Source of the DNA: Lachnoclostridium sp. UBA1175
GTDB lineage: Bacteria; Bacillota; Clostridia; Lachnospirales; Lachnospiraceae
DNA: 14,453 bases
Reading direction: 5' to 3'
NCBI GenBank assembly: GCA_002311665.1
Contig: DBYX01000011.1
Coordinates: 1-14,453 of the forward strand
How positions within the stretch are numbered: position 1 is the first letter of the stretch; each line of letters opens with the position of its first letter. The position numbers were made by a program, and so were the translations under genes. Positions 13,807-14,453 of the stretch are shown piece by piece. The notes beneath the pieces are model-generated. The model was not told the origin of the DNA and made no database searches. It worked only from the letters and a program-made list of their open reading frames with translations.

Positions 13807-14453
13807 TCAGTGCGTGATGATCTGCTCGGTCTCCTTGTCGAAGATGTGCATCTTCGCAAGATCCATAGCGATCGTAACAGTGTCGCCGGGTCTCGCCGTC
13901 GTGCGGGGATCCACGCGAGCAGTGATATCGTAGTCGTCAACTGCGAAGTACAGGAATACTTCGGCACCGAGAAGCTCGTACACACGAACGGTAGCTGCGA
14001 AAGCTGCTTCCGGATGTGCGGATACGAACATTGCGTCATCCTTGATATCCTCAGGACGGATACCGAGAACAACTTCCTTGTCAACATAGCCGCCCTCAAC
14101 AAGCTTCTTTGCTCTCGCTTCCGGAACAAGGATCTTGTTGTTGCCGAATACAAGGTATACGCTGGAGCCGCTGACGGTAACAACGGAATCCAGGAAGTTC
14201 ATCTGAGGCGAGCCCATGAAACCTGCAACGAACAGGTTGTTCGGCTTGTCGTAAAGGTTCTGAGGAGTATCTACCTGCTGGATAACACCGTCCTTCATAA
14301 CGACGATACGGGTACCAAGCGTCATAGCCTCGGTCTGGTCGTGGGTAACGTAGATGATCGTTGCCTCGAGTCTCTGATGGATCTTGGAAATCTCGATACG
14401 CATCTGCACACGGAGCTTAGCATCCAAGTTGGAAAGAGGCTCGTCCATAAGGA
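13807..14453 (-). CDS. Sugar ABC transporter ATP-binding protein, MsmK/UgpC/MalK type, 5' part outside window
   Basis: This is the C-terminal part (about 214 residues) of a carbohydrate-importer ATPase; the frame continues past the right edge. The first visible residues are the end of Walker B and the D-loop (LMDEPLSNLDAK), then the H-loop VTHDQTEAMTLG. Next come the MalK-family stretch QQVDTPQNLYDKPNN and GFMGSPQMNFL, and a C-terminal OB/TOBE regulatory domain with GIRPEDI. Walker A, Q-loop and signature lie outside the window. In Firmicutes this type of ATPase often serves several oligosaccharide importers. It ends in two terminators, so it is not co-transcribed with the regulator downstream. 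Which sugar it handles cannot be told. Confidence 0.93.
   Translation of the reverse strand, partial: LMDEPLSNLDAKLRVQMRIEISKIHQRLEATIIYVTHDQTEAMTLGTRIVVMKDGVIQQVDTPQNLYDKPNNLFVAGFMGSPQMNFLDSVVTVSGSSVYLVFGNNKILVPEARAKKLVEGGYVDKEVVLGIRPEDIKDDAMFVSAHPEAAFAATVRVYELLGAEVFLYFAVDDYDITARVDPRTTARPGDTVTIAMDLAKMHIFDKETEQIITH

Overview
The window looks like chromosomal DNA of a GC-rich member of the Clostridia, most likely Lachnospiraceae. The reasons are strong AGGAGG-type ribosome binding sites, rho-independent terminators, Gram-positive lipoproteins, an ftsE-ftsX-M23-S41 gene order, a PGM-like putative homoserine kinase with hom and an ACT protein, and a CnaB/Listeria-Bacteroides-repeat surface protein. 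This taxonomic guess is inference. Every gene I can support is on the minus strand, so transcription runs from high to low coordinates. The many long plus-strand reading frames are shadows of these genes.

Layout in the direction of transcription: (1) 14453-13807 is the 3' part of an MsmK/UgpC-type sugar ABC transporter ATPase, closed by two tandem terminators (13790-13759 and 13736-13713). (2) A good sigma-A-like promoter (13688-13660) starts an apparent operon. It holds a CdaR/PucR-type regulator (13534-12446), ftsE (12420-11527), ftsX (11534-10614, GTG start overlapping ftsE), an M23 peptidoglycan hydrolase with a long coiled coil (10556-9168) and a lipid-anchored S41 carboxyl-terminal protease (9040-7775, GTG start). 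It ends at a strong hairpin terminator (7761-7722). (3) A second promoter (7717-7689) and a structured leader of about 160 nt precede the threonine-branch genes: an ACT-domain protein (7524-7084), homoserine dehydrogenase (6969-5770) and a phosphoglycerate-mutase-like putative homoserine kinase (5685-4483). An unexpected YD-repeat-like lipoprotein follows (4443-3049), then a terminator (2991-2946). (4) An AT-rich promoter region and leader with two hairpins precede a very large secreted surface protein (2741 down to the window edge, at least 913 codons). It is built from a signal peptide, glycine-rich beta-helix-like repeats, three Listeria-Bacteroides-type beta-grasp repeats and at least three CnaB domains.

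How the genes work together: FtsE and FtsX form the ABC-like membrane complex that in other bacteria switches on M23 hydrolases with coiled coils at the septum. The hydrolase encoded next to them keeps all its zinc and catalytic residues. The S41 protease may process or turn over that hydrolase. The ACT-hom-PGM-like set would convert aspartate semialdehyde to homoserine and then to homoserine phosphate for threonine.

Nothing in the window is an obvious new defence or mobile system. The points most worth a second look are: the first CnaB domain, which has lost all three isopeptide-forming residues while the next keeps them; the roughly 65-residue strongly acidic N-terminal extension on FtsE; the PGM-like enzyme in the homoserine kinase slot; and the surface-type lipoprotein appended to an amino-acid operon.
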